The notes under the pieces were generated by a model. The model had not been told where the DNA came from. It made no database searches and saw nothing but the letters and a program-made list of their open reading frames with translations. Position numbers and translations under genes: made by a program. Below are positions 1-8,452 of a stretch of DNA of 64,000 bases, piece after piece. Numbering within the stretch: position 1 is the first letter of the stretch; each line of letters begins with the position of its first letter. Origin of the DNA: Mycobacterium sp. (GTDB taxonomy: Bacteria; Actinomycetota; Actinomycetes; Mycobacteriales; Mycobacteriaceae); assembly GCA_025965895.1 (NCBI GenBank), contig JAOPWC010000056.1, forward strand, positions 1-64,000, in the 5' to 3' direction.

Positions 1-602
1 GGTTGCTGGTCGGGCAAGTTCTCTCCCAGCCCCTGCGGCATATTGGTCCCGGGTGGGGGCGCGGTGCCCGGGAGGGGCTCACCAAGTTGACTTGGGTCCA
101 TCTTGCCCATCACGCCGTGCCAGAGGGAGTGCGCCCCCTTTAGGCCGGAAATCGTTCCGGTGCTCCCATCACCCGGCGCCATGCTGTATGGGTTTTCCTG
201 GTCGGGTGGCGACAGCCTGTAGTTCAGCGGGTTCAGGTATCCCATGCTGTCCATTGCGTTCATCGGTAGCCCGGCGGGCTGACCGCCGCCTACGGCGGGA
301 ACCGGATTCTGGCTCAACAGGAAATCGGGGGGGCTGCTCGGGCCGGCGGGCTGCGCGGCCTGCCCCAATATCGAGTTCATGGTCCCCAGCGCTGACGGCG
401 GCGGCGCTGTGGGGTCGGGCGGTGGAACCGGAGCCGCCGGATCGGCAGGGATCGGTGGCGGAGGATCCGCGGGGATCGGTGGCGGAGGATCCGCGGCGGC
501 AGTCGCCGAGCAGGCGACCGCCGCCCCGATGGCCAGCACGCCCGCCACCGCGATCTTCGTGGACATGTCTTTGGCGACCCTCGTGCGATCTCGGCTACCC
601 AT
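1..602 (-). CDS. Secreted proline-rich protein, 3' end beyond the window
   Basis: An open minus-strand frame starts at ATG 602 and runs off the left edge without a stop. About 200 residues are visible. A second in-frame ATG at 566 gives a cleaner signal peptide (MSTKIAVAGVLAIGAAVA, then an Ala-rich cleavage region), so the true start may be there. Just after the signal peptide the motif ADPPPPIP occurs twice in tandem. The rest is rich in Pro, Gly, Asn and Met with no domain I recognise. It ends 5 bp upstream of the stop of the porin-like gene and is on the same strand, so it may be co-transcribed with it. The function is unknown. Export is inferred from the signal peptide only. Confidence 0.65.
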   Translation of the reverse strand, partial: MGSRDRTRVAKDMSTKIAVAGVLAIGAAVACSATAAADPPPPIPADPPPPIPADPAAPVPPPDPTAPPPSALGTMNSILGQAAQPAGPSSPPDFLLSQNPVPAVGGGQPAGLPMNAMDSMGYLNPLNYRLSPPDQENPYSMAPGDGSTGTISGLKGAHSLWHGVMGKMDPSQLGEPLPGTAPPPGTNMPQGLGENLPDQQ

Positions 603-607
603 GGCTG

Positions 608-1294
608 TCAGAACGACTTGGTGACACCGTAGTAACCGACAATGTCATCAGTGTCCGGGCCGGAGCTGGTCAGCGTCGCGTACGACCGCAGCTCCGACGC
701 GCCGACACAGTTGTCGATCTTGATGTGGATATCCCTGAGGGTGACTCGCGTCGTGGTGCCTTTGAACGTCTTCTTGTCCACCGGAACGTTGATGACCTCA
801 CCGGGCCTGGGCTCCACCTCGATCTGGCCCTGGATCGGGAAGGTGAGGCCAACATTCGGTATCGCCGTGAGTGGAGGTTGGGCGATACTGACTGAGCTCG
901 TGCTAATGCCGATCGAGCCGTTCAGCTTGATCTTGTCCATGGCGATCGCGCAGCCGATCTGATAGCCGGCCTCCAGCGTTCCACCGTTCACCGAGCCCGT
1001 CACGTTGCCGGTGAAGGTGCCGCCCACCAGCCATTCACGTGACGATAGCGCGGTCGTCAGCGGCGGCACCGGCAGCTGGGTCTCGTCCTTCGCGGCCACC
1101 GTCAATGTCCGGCCATCCGGGGTGTGCGCGATGCCCGGTACCTCCGACGGGACGGCTCCGTTGTCCGGCGGGGGGCCGGGGTCGGCGGCCGGCGCCACCG
1201 CGGGATCGGGCGGCGGGTCCGCTGACGCAAGCGAAGCCGTCCCCACCGGAGCCAGCATGCAAACAGCAGCCAAGGTGGCAAAACGATTCAACAT
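608..1294 (-). CDS. MspA-family porin-like secreted protein, copy 1
   Basis: 228 aa with an N-terminal signal peptide (about 26 residues) followed by a Pro/Ala/Asp-rich linker. The body carries features of the mycobacterial outer-membrane porin MspA: a GRTLTV strand, a SREW motif, a TLEAGYQIG strand and a C-terminal TLTSSGPDTDD segment ending GVTK. MspA forms octameric channels for small hydrophilic solutes. Unlike MspA itself, this protein has two cysteines in the body (after GYQIG and in DNCVG) that could pair, and the loop between them diverges, so channel activity is inferred. It is a paralogue of the gene at 1974-2705, with which it shares signal peptide, linker and upstream region. The start is ATG 1294. 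Confidence 0.8.
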   Translation of the reverse strand: MLNRFATLAAVCMLAPVGTASLASADPPPDPAVAPAADPGPPPDNGAVPSEVPGIAHTPDGRTLTVAAKDETQLPVPPLTTALSSREWLVGGTFTGNVTGSVNGGTLEAGYQIGCAIAMDKIKLNGSIGISTSSVSIAQPPLTAIPNVGLTFPIQGQIEVEPRPGEVINVPVDKKTFKGTTTRVTLRDIHIKIDNCVGASELRSYATLTSSGPDTDDIVGYYGVTKSF

Positions 1295-1432
1295 GTCGAG
1301 TTGGCGCCTCTCGTCGTCCGAGTCCCTACGGGATCTGTCCCGTGGAATGATTAATTGGCCGAGTGTCCAAACGGTAAACGGGCCGCCAACAGTTCACGCC
1401 AGATACCCATCTACTAAGCGTCTCCGAATCTG
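1295..1432 (-). repeat. Duplicated upstream region of porin-like gene, copy 1
   Basis: The roughly 140 bases upstream of the start codon closely match the bases upstream of the second porin-like gene (2706-2843). I counted about 15 mismatches by eye, most at the distal end. Since the match covers 5' untranslated and probable promoter sequence, the two paralogues arose by duplication of a promoter-plus-gene cassette and may share regulation. I could not assign a -10 or -35 box with confidence. Confidence 0.8.
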
Positions 1433-1973
1433 ACTTACAACCGTCGCAGGAAGATCCCCGGATAACGGCAACAGTGCGCCACATCGTCGAACCTGCTGAG
1501 CGCCAAAGTCCGTTGGCTTCTGGGAGCACCCCTGCGCATTCTCCGGATGAACAAAAGCGGCGCCTCGCGCCGCAGCGCGGCGGTGCAAACGCTGTCACAC
1601 ACGCCGTCGTCGCGGCTGACAAGTGCCGTCCACGTGGTCGGCGTCCGGTTGGCCGCGACGTCACGGGCGCCGAAGATCCTCGACGCCTGCTGCCGCGGCG
1701 TGATCGCGTTCGGCGGCCCGCCTCGCTCGATGCGCACCACCGGGTCGGTCATCCCTGGGCGGCGCGGGACCGCGGCCCCGTTTACCTGCACTGCCCAACG
1801 TCTCGGCGCATCAGCGGCTTCGGCATGGACGCCCGTCGGCCTGCGCGCCATGTCGGAACGTCCGAGCGGCGGCGGCTTCACCTAGATAGCCGCGTGCCCC
1901 TCACCGAGGGTGAGGGGCTGCGGTTCGTCGGCTGCGCTACGCCGGCTCAGACACCCAGGCGAAACCTCTGGCG
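1433..1973. other. Intergenic stretch without a recognisable gene
   Basis: About 540 bases between the two porin-like cassettes. Open frames exist on both strands (148 codons minus at 1435-1881, 112 codons plus at 1547-1885). Their translations are Arg/Pro-rich with no known motif, no good ribosome binding site and no conserved context. They may be chance frames or a decayed gene. I see no repeats or RNA gene here. Confidence 0.5.
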
Positions 1974-2705
1974 TCAAATGACCTTGGTGACACCGAGATA
2001 GGTGATCACGTCGTCGGTGTTGTCGGTCGAGCTGGTGAGCGTCGAGTACGACCGTATGAACGACTGACCGGCGCACAGGTCGAACTTGATGCGCAGACCG
2101 GTGATGTTGATCCGCGGAACCGTGCCCTTGAACGACTTCTTGTCCACCGGAACGATGGTCACCGTACCGGGCTTGAGGTCTACTTTTATCTGTTCGGAGA
2201 GGCTGCCCGAAATGGTCAACGGGAAGAGGGTCCCAGGACCAGGGATCGCCGTCCCCCCGGTGAACGGGACATGGAATCCCGGGGTAATACCGGCCGAAGA
2301 GATGGATTCGATGTCGTCCGCCAGGATGCCGCAGCCGATCTGATATCCGGCCTCCAGCGTTCCACCGGTCAGCTTCGTGCCACCGCCGCCCGTGATCTTT
2401 CCGGTGAACGAGCCGTCCACCAGGTATTCGCGGGAGGCCGGCGAACCCGTCAGCGGCGACACTGGCTCCATGGATTCGTTCATCCCCTGCACCGTCAAAT
2501 CCCAGCCGTCCGCGGTGTGCAAGACTCCCGGCGGCGCGGACGGCACGGGTCCGTTGGGTCCGTCCGGCGGCGGCGGTGGGGGTGCCCCCGGGTCGGCGGC
2601 CGGCGCCACCGCGGGATCAGGTGGCGGGTCCGCTAACGCGAGCGGGGCCGTCCCGACCGGGACCAGCATGCAAACAGCAGCCAAGGTGGCAAAACGATTC
2701 AACAT
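1974..2705 (-). CDS. MspA-family porin-like secreted protein, copy 2
   Basis: 243 aa. The signal peptide and Pro/Ala/Asp linker are almost the same as in copy 1, with a slightly longer proline run. The body has the MspA-type pattern: a TLEAGYQIGC strand, a REYLVDGSFTGK strand and C-terminal TLTSSTDNTDD followed by LGVTK. Two body cysteines are in positions equivalent to copy 1. The middle of the protein (IESISSAGITPGFHVPFTGG) differs most from copy 1, the pattern expected if exposed loops diverge while the beta framework is kept. It is predicted to be exported to the mycomembrane. Pore function is inferred. Confidence 0.8.
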   Translation of the reverse strand: MLNRFATLAAVCMLVPVGTAPLALADPPPDPAVAPAADPGAPPPPPPDGPNGPVPSAPPGVLHTADGWDLTVQGMNESMEPVSPLTGSPASREYLVDGSFTGKITGGGGTKLTGGTLEAGYQIGCGILADDIESISSAGITPGFHVPFTGGTAIPGPGTLFPLTISGSLSEQIKVDLKPGTVTIVPVDKKSFKGTVPRINITGLRIKFDLCAGQSFIRSYSTLTSSTDNTDDVITYLGVTKVI

Positions 2706-2843
2706 GTCGTGTTGGCGCCTCTCATCGTCCGAATCCCCACAGGATGTGTCCCGTGGAATGATTAATTGGTCGAGTGTCCAAACGGTAAACGGACCGCCAA
2801 CAGTTCACGCCCCATTCCCATCTACTGAGCGTCTTCAGATCTG
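2706..2843 (-). repeat. Duplicated upstream region of porin-like gene, copy 2
   Basis: Partner of the repeat at 1295-1432. The match includes a shared ATGATTAATTGG segment and a shared GTCCAAACGGTAAACGG segment (plus-strand reading). Similarity fades after about base 2840. Confidence 0.8.
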
Positions 2844-3158
2844 GGATGGCCGCGCGCCAGATCTACGGCAGGCCGCCGCTCTCGCACCGTGACACCTTGG
2901 CACCCGGCCTCCGATATCGAGAAACCCAATGGATTGCTCTTAGGCATCATCCGTTTGGGCCCCGTTAACGATCGAGACAGGTGCCCCATCGATGATTTTT
3001 CTCGACCTGGCCTTGAGGCCTTGGGTTGATTGACCGCTGCGTTCTACTCGTGAACGATGTTGTCGCCGGCACGTTGAACGGCTCAACGACTGGCCGGGGG
3101 AAGACCGGACCGGCCGGCGTCGCCCTAGATGCCGGAAACCGACCATTGGAAGGAAACG
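2844..3158. other. Intergenic region upstream of a plus-strand secreted gene
   Basis: About 315 bases with no convincing gene. It must hold the promoter of the gene starting at 3159. A small inverted repeat GTTGA/TCAAC with a five-base spacer lies near 3073. It is too short to call an operator. The ribosome binding site GGAAGGA lies just before 3159. Confidence 0.45.
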
Positions 3159-3719
3159 ATGAGGTCATCACACGTTTGCGCGCGGGCGTTGGCTAGTTCA
3201 CTCATCGCGTTCGGCATGGGGCTGGCCGTCGTCCCTACCGCATCCGCCGACCCCAACGACGCCGCCCAGCCGGATCCGCCGGCTCCCGGTCCGGGGACGG
3301 GTCCGGCAACGAGCGCCACCCAGGCCTCAGACGACCCCGGTGCTCCAGCGGCTACTGCCTGCAAGCAGTTCAGCGCTGCATCGAATTACGCTGCGGTCAA
3401 TTATGAGGATTTCGCGTATTCGATCGCCGGTAATGGCGCGAACGTGGATTACGCAAAACCTGATGTTCAGAGCAACAACGTGGCCAGTAGGACCGCGCTG
3501 CGACAGGCGGCTGCCGCAGCGCTCGACGCGTCGGGGACACCGGGTCTGCAGCCGGAGGTCGGGGATCCGATGCGGTCATGGTCAATGAACGCGACGAAGC
3601 TCCTGTTGGTCATGGGCGTGCACGGAAACGGCGACATGATCAACGGAGCGGCAACCGATTTGAACAACGACGCCACCAACGTCCAATTTGCCTGCGCCCA
3701 CGCCGGCACACACGCCTGA
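3159..3719 (+). CDS. Small secreted protein of unknown function
   Basis: 186 aa from ATG 3159, chosen because GGAAGGA sits 5-6 bases upstream. An upstream in-frame ATG at 3129 lacks this and would spoil the signal peptide. The N-terminus (MRSSHVCARALASSLIAFGM, ending TASADP) is a clear signal peptide. A Pro/Gly/Thr-rich linker follows, then a mature domain of about 125 residues beginning ACKQFSAASNYAAVNYEDF, with one Cys near each end that could form a disulfide. The alanine-rich helical pattern and paired cysteines resemble mycobacterial small exported proteins, but I recognise no named family. It converges on the ABC transporter ATPase gene with a 6-bp gap. Confidence 0.7.
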   Translation: MRSSHVCARALASSLIAFGMGLAVVPTASADPNDAAQPDPPAPGPGTGPATSATQASDDPGAPAATACKQFSAASNYAAVNYEDFAYSIAGNGANVDYAKPDVQSNNVASRTALRQAAAAALDASGTPGLQPEVGDPMRSWSMNATKLLLVMGVHGNGDMINGAATDLNNDATNVQFACAHAGTHA

Positions 3720-3725
3720 GACGCC

Positions 3726-4511
3726 TCAGAGCAGCTTCGAGAGGAACGCCTTCGTCCGGTCGTGCTGCGGGTTGCGCAGCACGTCACGCGGGTTGCCGCT
3801 TTCGACGATCACCCCACCGTCCATGAACACCAGCTGGTCGGCGACTTCGCGAGCGAAGCCCATCTCATGGGTGACCACCAGCATGGTCATGCCCTGCCCC
3901 GCGAGCTTTTTCATCACGCCGAGCACCTCACCGACCAGCTCCGGGTCCAGCGCCGAGGTCGGCTCGTCGAACAGCATGATCTTGGGATCCATGGCCAGCG
4001 CCCTGGCGATCGCCACCCGCTGCTGCTGGCCGCCCGACAGTTGCGCGGGGTACGCCCCGGCCTTCTCCGACAGGCCGACCTGTTCGAGCAACTCCCTGCC
4101 GCGCGCCACTGCCTGGTCACGCCTGACCTTGTTCACGTGGATCGGCGCCTCGATGATGTTCTCCAGCGCCGTGCGGTGCGGGAACAGATTGAAATGCTGG
4201 AACACCATGCCGACGTCGCGACGCTGCTTCGCCGCCTCGCGGGGCGCCAATTCGTGAAGTTTCCCCCGCGCTTCGCGATAGCCGACTAACTCGCCGTCGA
4301 CGTAGAGCCGGCCGGCGGTGACCTGCTCCAGATGGTTGATGCAGCGCAGGAACGTCGACTTGCCCGACCCCGACGGGCCGACGATGACCAGCACCTCACC
4401 CTTTTGGACCTCCAACGTCACACCCTTGAGCACCTTGAGCGCCCCGAAGTCCTTGCACACTTTTTCGGCGAGAACCATTGGCCTTTGGCCGGTTTCGGTT
4501 GTACCGGTCAC
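3726..4511 (-). CDS. Polar amino-acid ABC transporter, ATP-binding subunit
   Basis: 261 aa from GTG 4511, which overlaps the permease stop as GTGA. Longer upstream reading is antisense filler. The nucleotide-binding domain is complete: Walker A GPSGSGKS at about residues 45-52, the Q-loop in [11 protein letters not shown], signature LSGGQQQR, Walker [13 protein letters not shown] and switch histidine in VVTHEMGF. This pattern, with HFNLFPH, is typical of the GlnQ/HisP class that powers uptake of polar amino acids. It is the last gene of a three-gene operon with permease and solute-binding lipoprotein. The substrate (glutamine, glutamate or another polar amino acid) cannot be fixed from sequence. 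Confidence 0.92.
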   Translation of the reverse strand: MTGTTETGQRPMVLAEKVCKDFGALKVLKGVTLEVQKGEVLVIVGPSGSGKSTFLRCINHLEQVTAGRLYVDGELVGYREARGKLHELAPREAAKQRRDVGMVFQHFNLFPHRTALENIIEAPIHVNKVRRDQAVARGRELLEQVGLSEKAGAYPAQLSGGQQQRVAIARALAMDPKIMLFDEPTSALDPELVGEVLGVMKKLAGQGMTMLVVTHEMGFAREVADQLVFMDGGVIVESGNPRDVLRNPQHDRTKAFLSKLL

Positions 4512-5419
4512 GGGTGTGTTTCGCCCGTCTGCGCCGCCGCCAGTGCTTCGAGTTGTTTGGACGTGAGCTTGCGCGAGATTCCCCGGGAGAAATACCGCTC
4601 CAGGTAGTACTGGCCCACCATGAGCACGCTGGTGATCGCCAGGTACCACGTCGCGGCAACCATGAGCAACGGGATGGGCTGGAAGATCACACCGGAAATG
4701 TCACGGGCCCGACCGTAGAGCTCAAGGCTGTAGGGCACCGCAGTGACCAGCGACGTGGTCTTCAGCATGCTGATGACCTCGTTGCCCGTCGGCGGAATGA
4801 TCACCCGCATCGCCTGCGGAAGCACCGTGCGCCGCATCGCCATCCACCACGACATGCCGAGGGCAGTTGATGCCTCGAACTGTCCTTCCGGTACCGAATT
4901 GATTCCCGCCCTGATGATTTCGGCCATGTACGCGGCCTCGTTCAAACCCAGCCCCACCGCCGCAAGGATGAAGCTGATCGACAGGCCCTGCAGGTTGATG
5001 TGAAAGAGCGACGGACCGAACGGAACACCCAGCTGAATGTTCTGGTACAGGGTCGGAAACAGCCCCCAGAACACCAGCTGCACGTAAACGGGTGTCCCGC
5101 GGAAGATCCACAAATACACCCACGCCACCGACTTGAAGACCGGGTTGGGCGACAGTCGCATCACCGCCAAAATGACCCCGAGCACCACTCCGAGCGCCAT
5201 GGCCCAGATCGTGAGCTGGAGTGTGTTCCATGCCGCCGATGAAATGCGTTCGTCGAAAAGGTATTTCCGATACGTCGACCATCCGTAGGCGGCGTTCGTC
5301 GCCGCGCCGTAGAGGAACAGCGCGACGAGGACGATGATGACAACCGCAGCAAACCATCGCCATGGGTGCCGCAACGGGACGGCGTCGATGGCCGCCGCCG
5401 ATGATTGGTCAGCAGTCAT
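4508..5419 (-). CDS. Polar amino-acid ABC transporter, permease
   Basis: 303 aa inner-membrane permease of the HisM/GlnP class. A charged N-terminus is followed by a first membrane helix (about 22-42), then the conserved transmembrane core starting [18 protein letters not shown]. The EAA loop that docks on the ATPase is visible as [29 protein letters not shown]. Only one permease gene is present, so the channel is probably a homodimer. It starts 2 bp after the lipoprotein stop and overlaps the ATPase gene by four bases. Confidence 0.92.
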   Translation of the reverse strand: MTADQSSAAAIDAVPLRHPWRWFAAVVIIVLVALFLYGAATNAAYGWSTYRKYLFDERISSAAWNTLQLTIWAMALGVVLGVILAVMRLSPNPVFKSVAWVYLWIFRGTPVYVQLVFWGLFPTLYQNIQLGVPFGPSLFHINLQGLSISFILAAVGLGLNEAAYMAEIIRAGINSVPEGQFEASTALGMSWWMAMRRTVLPQAMRVIIPPTGNEVISMLKTTSLVTAVPYSLELYGRARDISGVIFQPIPLLMVAATWYLAITSVLMVGQYYLERYFSRGISRKLTSKQLEALAAAQTGETHP

Positions 5420-5421
5420 CG

Positions 5422-6345
5422 TCAGCTGGTTGCGCCGTTGATCACCGGGTTGTTGATCATCCCGGACTCGACGCCCCAGTTGGTGGCGATGGTCTTGTAG
5501 TCACCGGTCTGCATGATGTGCTGCAAGGCCTTGAGCAGCGACTGGCCCAAGGGCGAACCCTTGGCCACCGGCCAGCCATATGGAGCGGAGCCGAAGATCT
5601 GCCCGGCCGGTTCGATCTTGCCGCCGCTCTGCTTGATCGCGTAAGCCGTCACCGGCGAGTCGGCCGACATTGCATCGACCTTGCCCAGCACGAGCGCCGT
5701 GGTGGCGTCGTCCTGTCGGTCAAACTTCTGCTTGTTTATCGGCGGTTTGCCGGCCTTCACACAGGCGTCGCTCTTCGCGGGGATCTCCTGGGTGTCCTGG
5801 ATGGTGTTGGACTCGACCGCCACACTCAACCCGCATCCGTTATTGGGATCGATCGGCGCGCCGGGGCGCTGCGCCCACAACGTACCCGCCGAGAAGTACG
5901 TAACGAAGTCAACCGTCTTCTCTCGTGCTTTCGTATCGGTGAACGACGACATCCCGACGTCATAGGTACCACCCGTGATGGACGGGATGATCTCCTCGAA
6001 GTCGGACTCGCGGTAGTCAGGCGTCACCCCGAGGACGGACGTAACGGCGTTCATCATGTCGACATCGAACCCGACGATCTTGCCGCTGGGATCTTTGAAC
6101 TCGTTAGGAGAGTAAGGCAGGTTGACGCCGACGATGAGCTTGCCCGACGACTTGATCTTGTCCGGCAACGTGTTCGCGATGGCGTCGACCTTGGTCGGCT
6201 TGACCGGGGTGGTTGCACTCGTCGACGTCCCCGAGCTCTCGGTGTTGCTCACGCAACCTGCCAGCACGAACGCTGCCGACGCAGCAACTGCCGCCGCTAC
6301 CCGCCACCCGGGTGATTTCGGACGCTCCGGACACCCACCATGCAC
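5422..6345 (-). CDS. Amino-acid ABC transporter, substrate-binding lipoprotein
   Basis: 307 aa from GTG 6345, preceded by AGAGGA. The N-terminus ends in the lipobox LAGC (Cys about 31), so it is a membrane-anchored lipoprotein and a substrate of the Lgt enzyme also encoded here. The mature part is a family-3 solute-binding fold: GKLIVGVNLPYSPNEF at the start, then GFDVDMMNAVTSVLGV, GTYDVGMSSFTDTKAREKTVDFVTYF and a C-terminal TNWGVESGMI segment. It should capture a polar amino acid outside the membrane and deliver it to the adjacent permease. It is the first gene of the operon. Confidence 0.92.
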   Translation of the reverse strand: MHGGCPERPKSPGWRVAAAVAASAAFVLAGCVSNTESSGTSTSATTPVKPTKVDAIANTLPDKIKSSGKLIVGVNLPYSPNEFKDPSGKIVGFDVDMMNAVTSVLGVTPDYRESDFEEIIPSITGGTYDVGMSSFTDTKAREKTVDFVTYFSAGTLWAQRPGAPIDPNNGCGLSVAVESNTIQDTQEIPAKSDACVKAGKPPINKQKFDRQDDATTALVLGKVDAMSADSPVTAYAIKQSGGKIEPAGQIFGSAPYGWPVAKGSPLGQSLLKALQHIMQTGDYKTIATNWGVESGMINNPVINGATS

Positions 6346-6548
6346 TATTTCCTCTTTCTTGATCGGGCCGTCGACGTGGTGACGTTAACGACCGCGGTCC
6401 CTGCTCGCGTTGCCAGTAACCGAACAGTAGTGGAGTCGTAACGTTGTGGCAGGGGAACAAAAGGCGGCTGGATGACGCGCAGGGTCTACCGGCCGACGCG
6501 GCGACCGGCAGGCCCCTCGTCGACCGGTAGCGCAAAAAGTGCCGTTCT

Positions 6549-6860
6549 TTAGCTGATGGAGTCCCTGAACTCGATTCCCTGCTGCAGAGACTGCGCGGCC
6601 TCCGCGATGTCCACGGCCGGGTAGATCTGGTAATCCGCGATGAACCCGAATTTGCTTGTGGCATCGGCCAGGTCCATTGGGTTGTCCGTTTCAACGACTG
6701 AGAATCCTCCGCCGCCGTCCAGTCGGCCGACGAATTGGTGATACGTCATGGTCTCCACTGGCGTCTACTTCGACAACACGGCCAAGCCGCGCCGCACCGC
6801 CTCTTCGTTCTCCGCCGCGAAGCCGTTGAGGCGATATGTCCAGGAAACGACGTACTTCAT
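6549..6860 (-). pseudogene. DUF3303-like small protein gene interrupted by an in-frame amber codon
   Basis: Reading from ATG 6860, preceded by AAGGAG with six-base spacing, gives MKYVVSWTYRLNGFAAENEE and on to residue 31. An in-frame TAG follows at 6765-6767. The same frame then continues with no further stop for 71 residues (TPVETMTYHQFVGRLDG, then GGFSVVETDNP and VDIAEAAQSLQQG) to 6549. The two halves joined resemble the complete small DUF3303-type proteins common in mycobacteria, where, as I recall, a Trp follows SK at this place. A single TGG to TAG change would explain it. The gene is either a recent pseudogene, a sequencing error, or expressed by readthrough. The family's function is unknown. 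Confidence 0.75.
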
Positions 6861-7095
6861 CTTCTTCTCCTTGCGATCTACGCGCAGTCGGACGGTTCGC
6901 AGTCTCCTCCCGGGACGGACTCGCCGAGAGCCGAATGGCGACGGACCAGTGCGGGGTCGTTCCCGCCGGAAACATGACGAGGCCACCCAGCAAAAAAGTC
7001 ATGTCGGGCCCTTCCTGCCAACACCCGGATAACCTTTTGCACACTTCCCGGTGAAATCTCGTCCGGGCGATTCGCCTTGTGCAACACTTCCCGGC

Positions 7096-7686
7096 ATGAC
7101 TAACGCTGCTCCTGCAAGTCCTCCAAGGCTGCTGCCCCATCTGTGGAAATCCACGTTGCTTACCGGGGTGTTGTCCGTGATCCTCGGCATCCTGGTGCTG
7201 GTGTGGCCAGGGATCTCGATCCTCGTGGCGGCCATCTTCTTTGGCGCGTATCTGCTGGTGTCCGGCATCGCGCAGGTGATCTTCGCGTTCAGCCTGCACG
7301 TGTCGGCAGGCGGCCGGGTGCTGCTGTTCGTCAGCGGGGCAGCATCGCTGATCCTGGCGGTCCTCGCGTTTCGTCACTTCGGCAACGCGGTGCTGCTGCT
7401 GGCCATCTGGATCGGTGTCGGGTTCATCTTCCGCGGGGTCGCGACGACGGTTTCGGCCTTAAGCGATCCCGGCGTTCCCGGTCGCGGCTGGAACATTTTC
7501 TTCGGCGTCATCAGCTTGATCGCCGGCATCGTGGTGATTGCGTCGCCGTTCCAGTCGATCGTCACGCTCGCGCTCGTCGTAGGCATCTGGCTGATCGTCA
7601 TCGGGGTGATGGAAACCGTCTCCGCGTTCGGCATCCGCAATGCATCGAAGAAGGTCGACGAGTTCAGGAACCCCGCCACACCCTGA
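7096..7686 (+). CDS. HdeD-family (DUF308) membrane protein
   Basis: 196 aa from ATG 7096. An upstream in-frame start at 7051 would add a non-conserved hydrophilic leader. About six hydrophobic helices are arranged as repeated pairs: LTGVLSVILGILVLVWPG, VAAIFFGAYLLVSGIAQVI, VLLFVSGAASLILAVLAF and a later copy NIFFGVISLIAGIVVIASPF. The repeat of a GILVLVWP-like and GIVVIASP-like motif is typical of HdeD/DUF308 proteins. In enteric bacteria HdeD is tied to acid resistance. In mycobacteria the role is not established. It stands alone, transcribed away from the DUF3303-like gene. Confidence 0.85.
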   Translation: MTNAAPASPPRLLPHLWKSTLLTGVLSVILGILVLVWPGISILVAAIFFGAYLLVSGIAQVIFAFSLHVSAGGRVLLFVSGAASLILAVLAFRHFGNAVLLLAIWIGVGFIFRGVATTVSALSDPGVPGRGWNIFFGVISLIAGIVVIASPFQSIVTLALVVGIWLIVIGVMETVSAFGIRNASKKVDEFRNPATP

Positions 7687-7906
7687 CCACTAAAGGCAGG
7701 CCCGCGCACCGGATCTGCGCGCGCTGGTTGGTGCGGCGTTGCCACATCAGGCACTTTCCGCTGGCTTTCCTACGAGTGCTGTTGCAACGCAATGCATTTG
7801 GCTACCCAACGGAGAAATTGGGGTCGTGAGCACCGATACACCCTGACATAAAGCGGATCTTCGCCGGGGCACCATTTGCCGACCCCGGGGCGGTACATTG
7901 AGACCC

Positions 7907-8452
7907 ATGACTGAACCGTCGGATAAGCCGGAAAGCCCGTCGGGATCACCCCAAACGCCGCACCCGCCACCACCTCCCCCGCCGTACCCGTACGCACCGG
8001 GCCCGTATCCAGGTGCCGGCTATCCCCCGCCTCCGCCGCCGCCGTATTCAGGCTGGACGCCGCCGCCCACAGGTCCAAAGAACGGACTGGGGATCGCGTC
8101 GCTGGTGATCGCGATCGTCGCGGTGATCACGGTCTGGTCGGTGGTTCTCGCCGTGATTCTCGGCATCGTCGCGGTCGTGATCGGGTTCGCCGCCCGCGGT
8201 CGGGTCAAACGCGGCGAAGCCAATAACGGTGGCGTGGCGACCGCCGGAATCGTGCTCGGGATCCTCGCGATCATCGGCGGCCTTGCCTTCATCGCGATCT
8301 GGGTAGGGGTCTTCCACCAGGTCGGCGGTGGCACCTACGTCGACTGCCTGAAGCAGGCCGGCAGTGATCAAGCCAAGATCCAGAAGTGTGCGGACGACTT
8401 CAAGCAGCACGTCGAGAATCAGTTCAGCGTCACGCTGACGCCGTCGCCTTAG
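7907..8452 (+). CDS. Proline-rich DUF4190-like membrane protein
   Basis: 181 aa from ATG 7907. Residues 1-55 are Pro/Tyr/Gly-rich and cytoplasmic by prediction. Two membrane helices follow (LGIASLVIAIVAVITVWSVVLAVILGIV split by a short turn, and GIVLGILAIIGGLAFIAIWVG) around a basic GRVKRGEANNGG loop, the DUF4190 pattern. The C-terminal 45 residues are soluble with two cysteines (DCLKQAG and QKCADDF) that could pair outside the membrane. Such proteins are common in actinobacteria and often unstudied. It converges on the next gene with stop codons overlapping by four bases. Confidence 0.8.
   Translation: MTEPSDKPESPSGSPQTPHPPPPPPPYPYAPGPYPGAGYPPPPPPPYSGWTPPPTGPKNGLGIASLVIAIVAVITVWSVVLAVILGIVAVVIGFAARGRVKRGEANNGGVATAGIVLGILAIIGGLAFIAIWVGVFHQVGGGTYVDCLKQAGSDQAKIQKCADDFKQHVENQFSVTLTPSP

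Noticed and set aside
1435..1881. 148-codon minus-strand frame between the porin-like genes
   Set aside because: No motif, signal peptide, ribosome binding site or conserved context. Left as an unassigned stretch.
3073..3087. GTTGA/TCAAC inverted repeat
   Set aside because: Only five-base arms with a five-base spacer, and no regulator nearby. Expected by chance in a region of this size.
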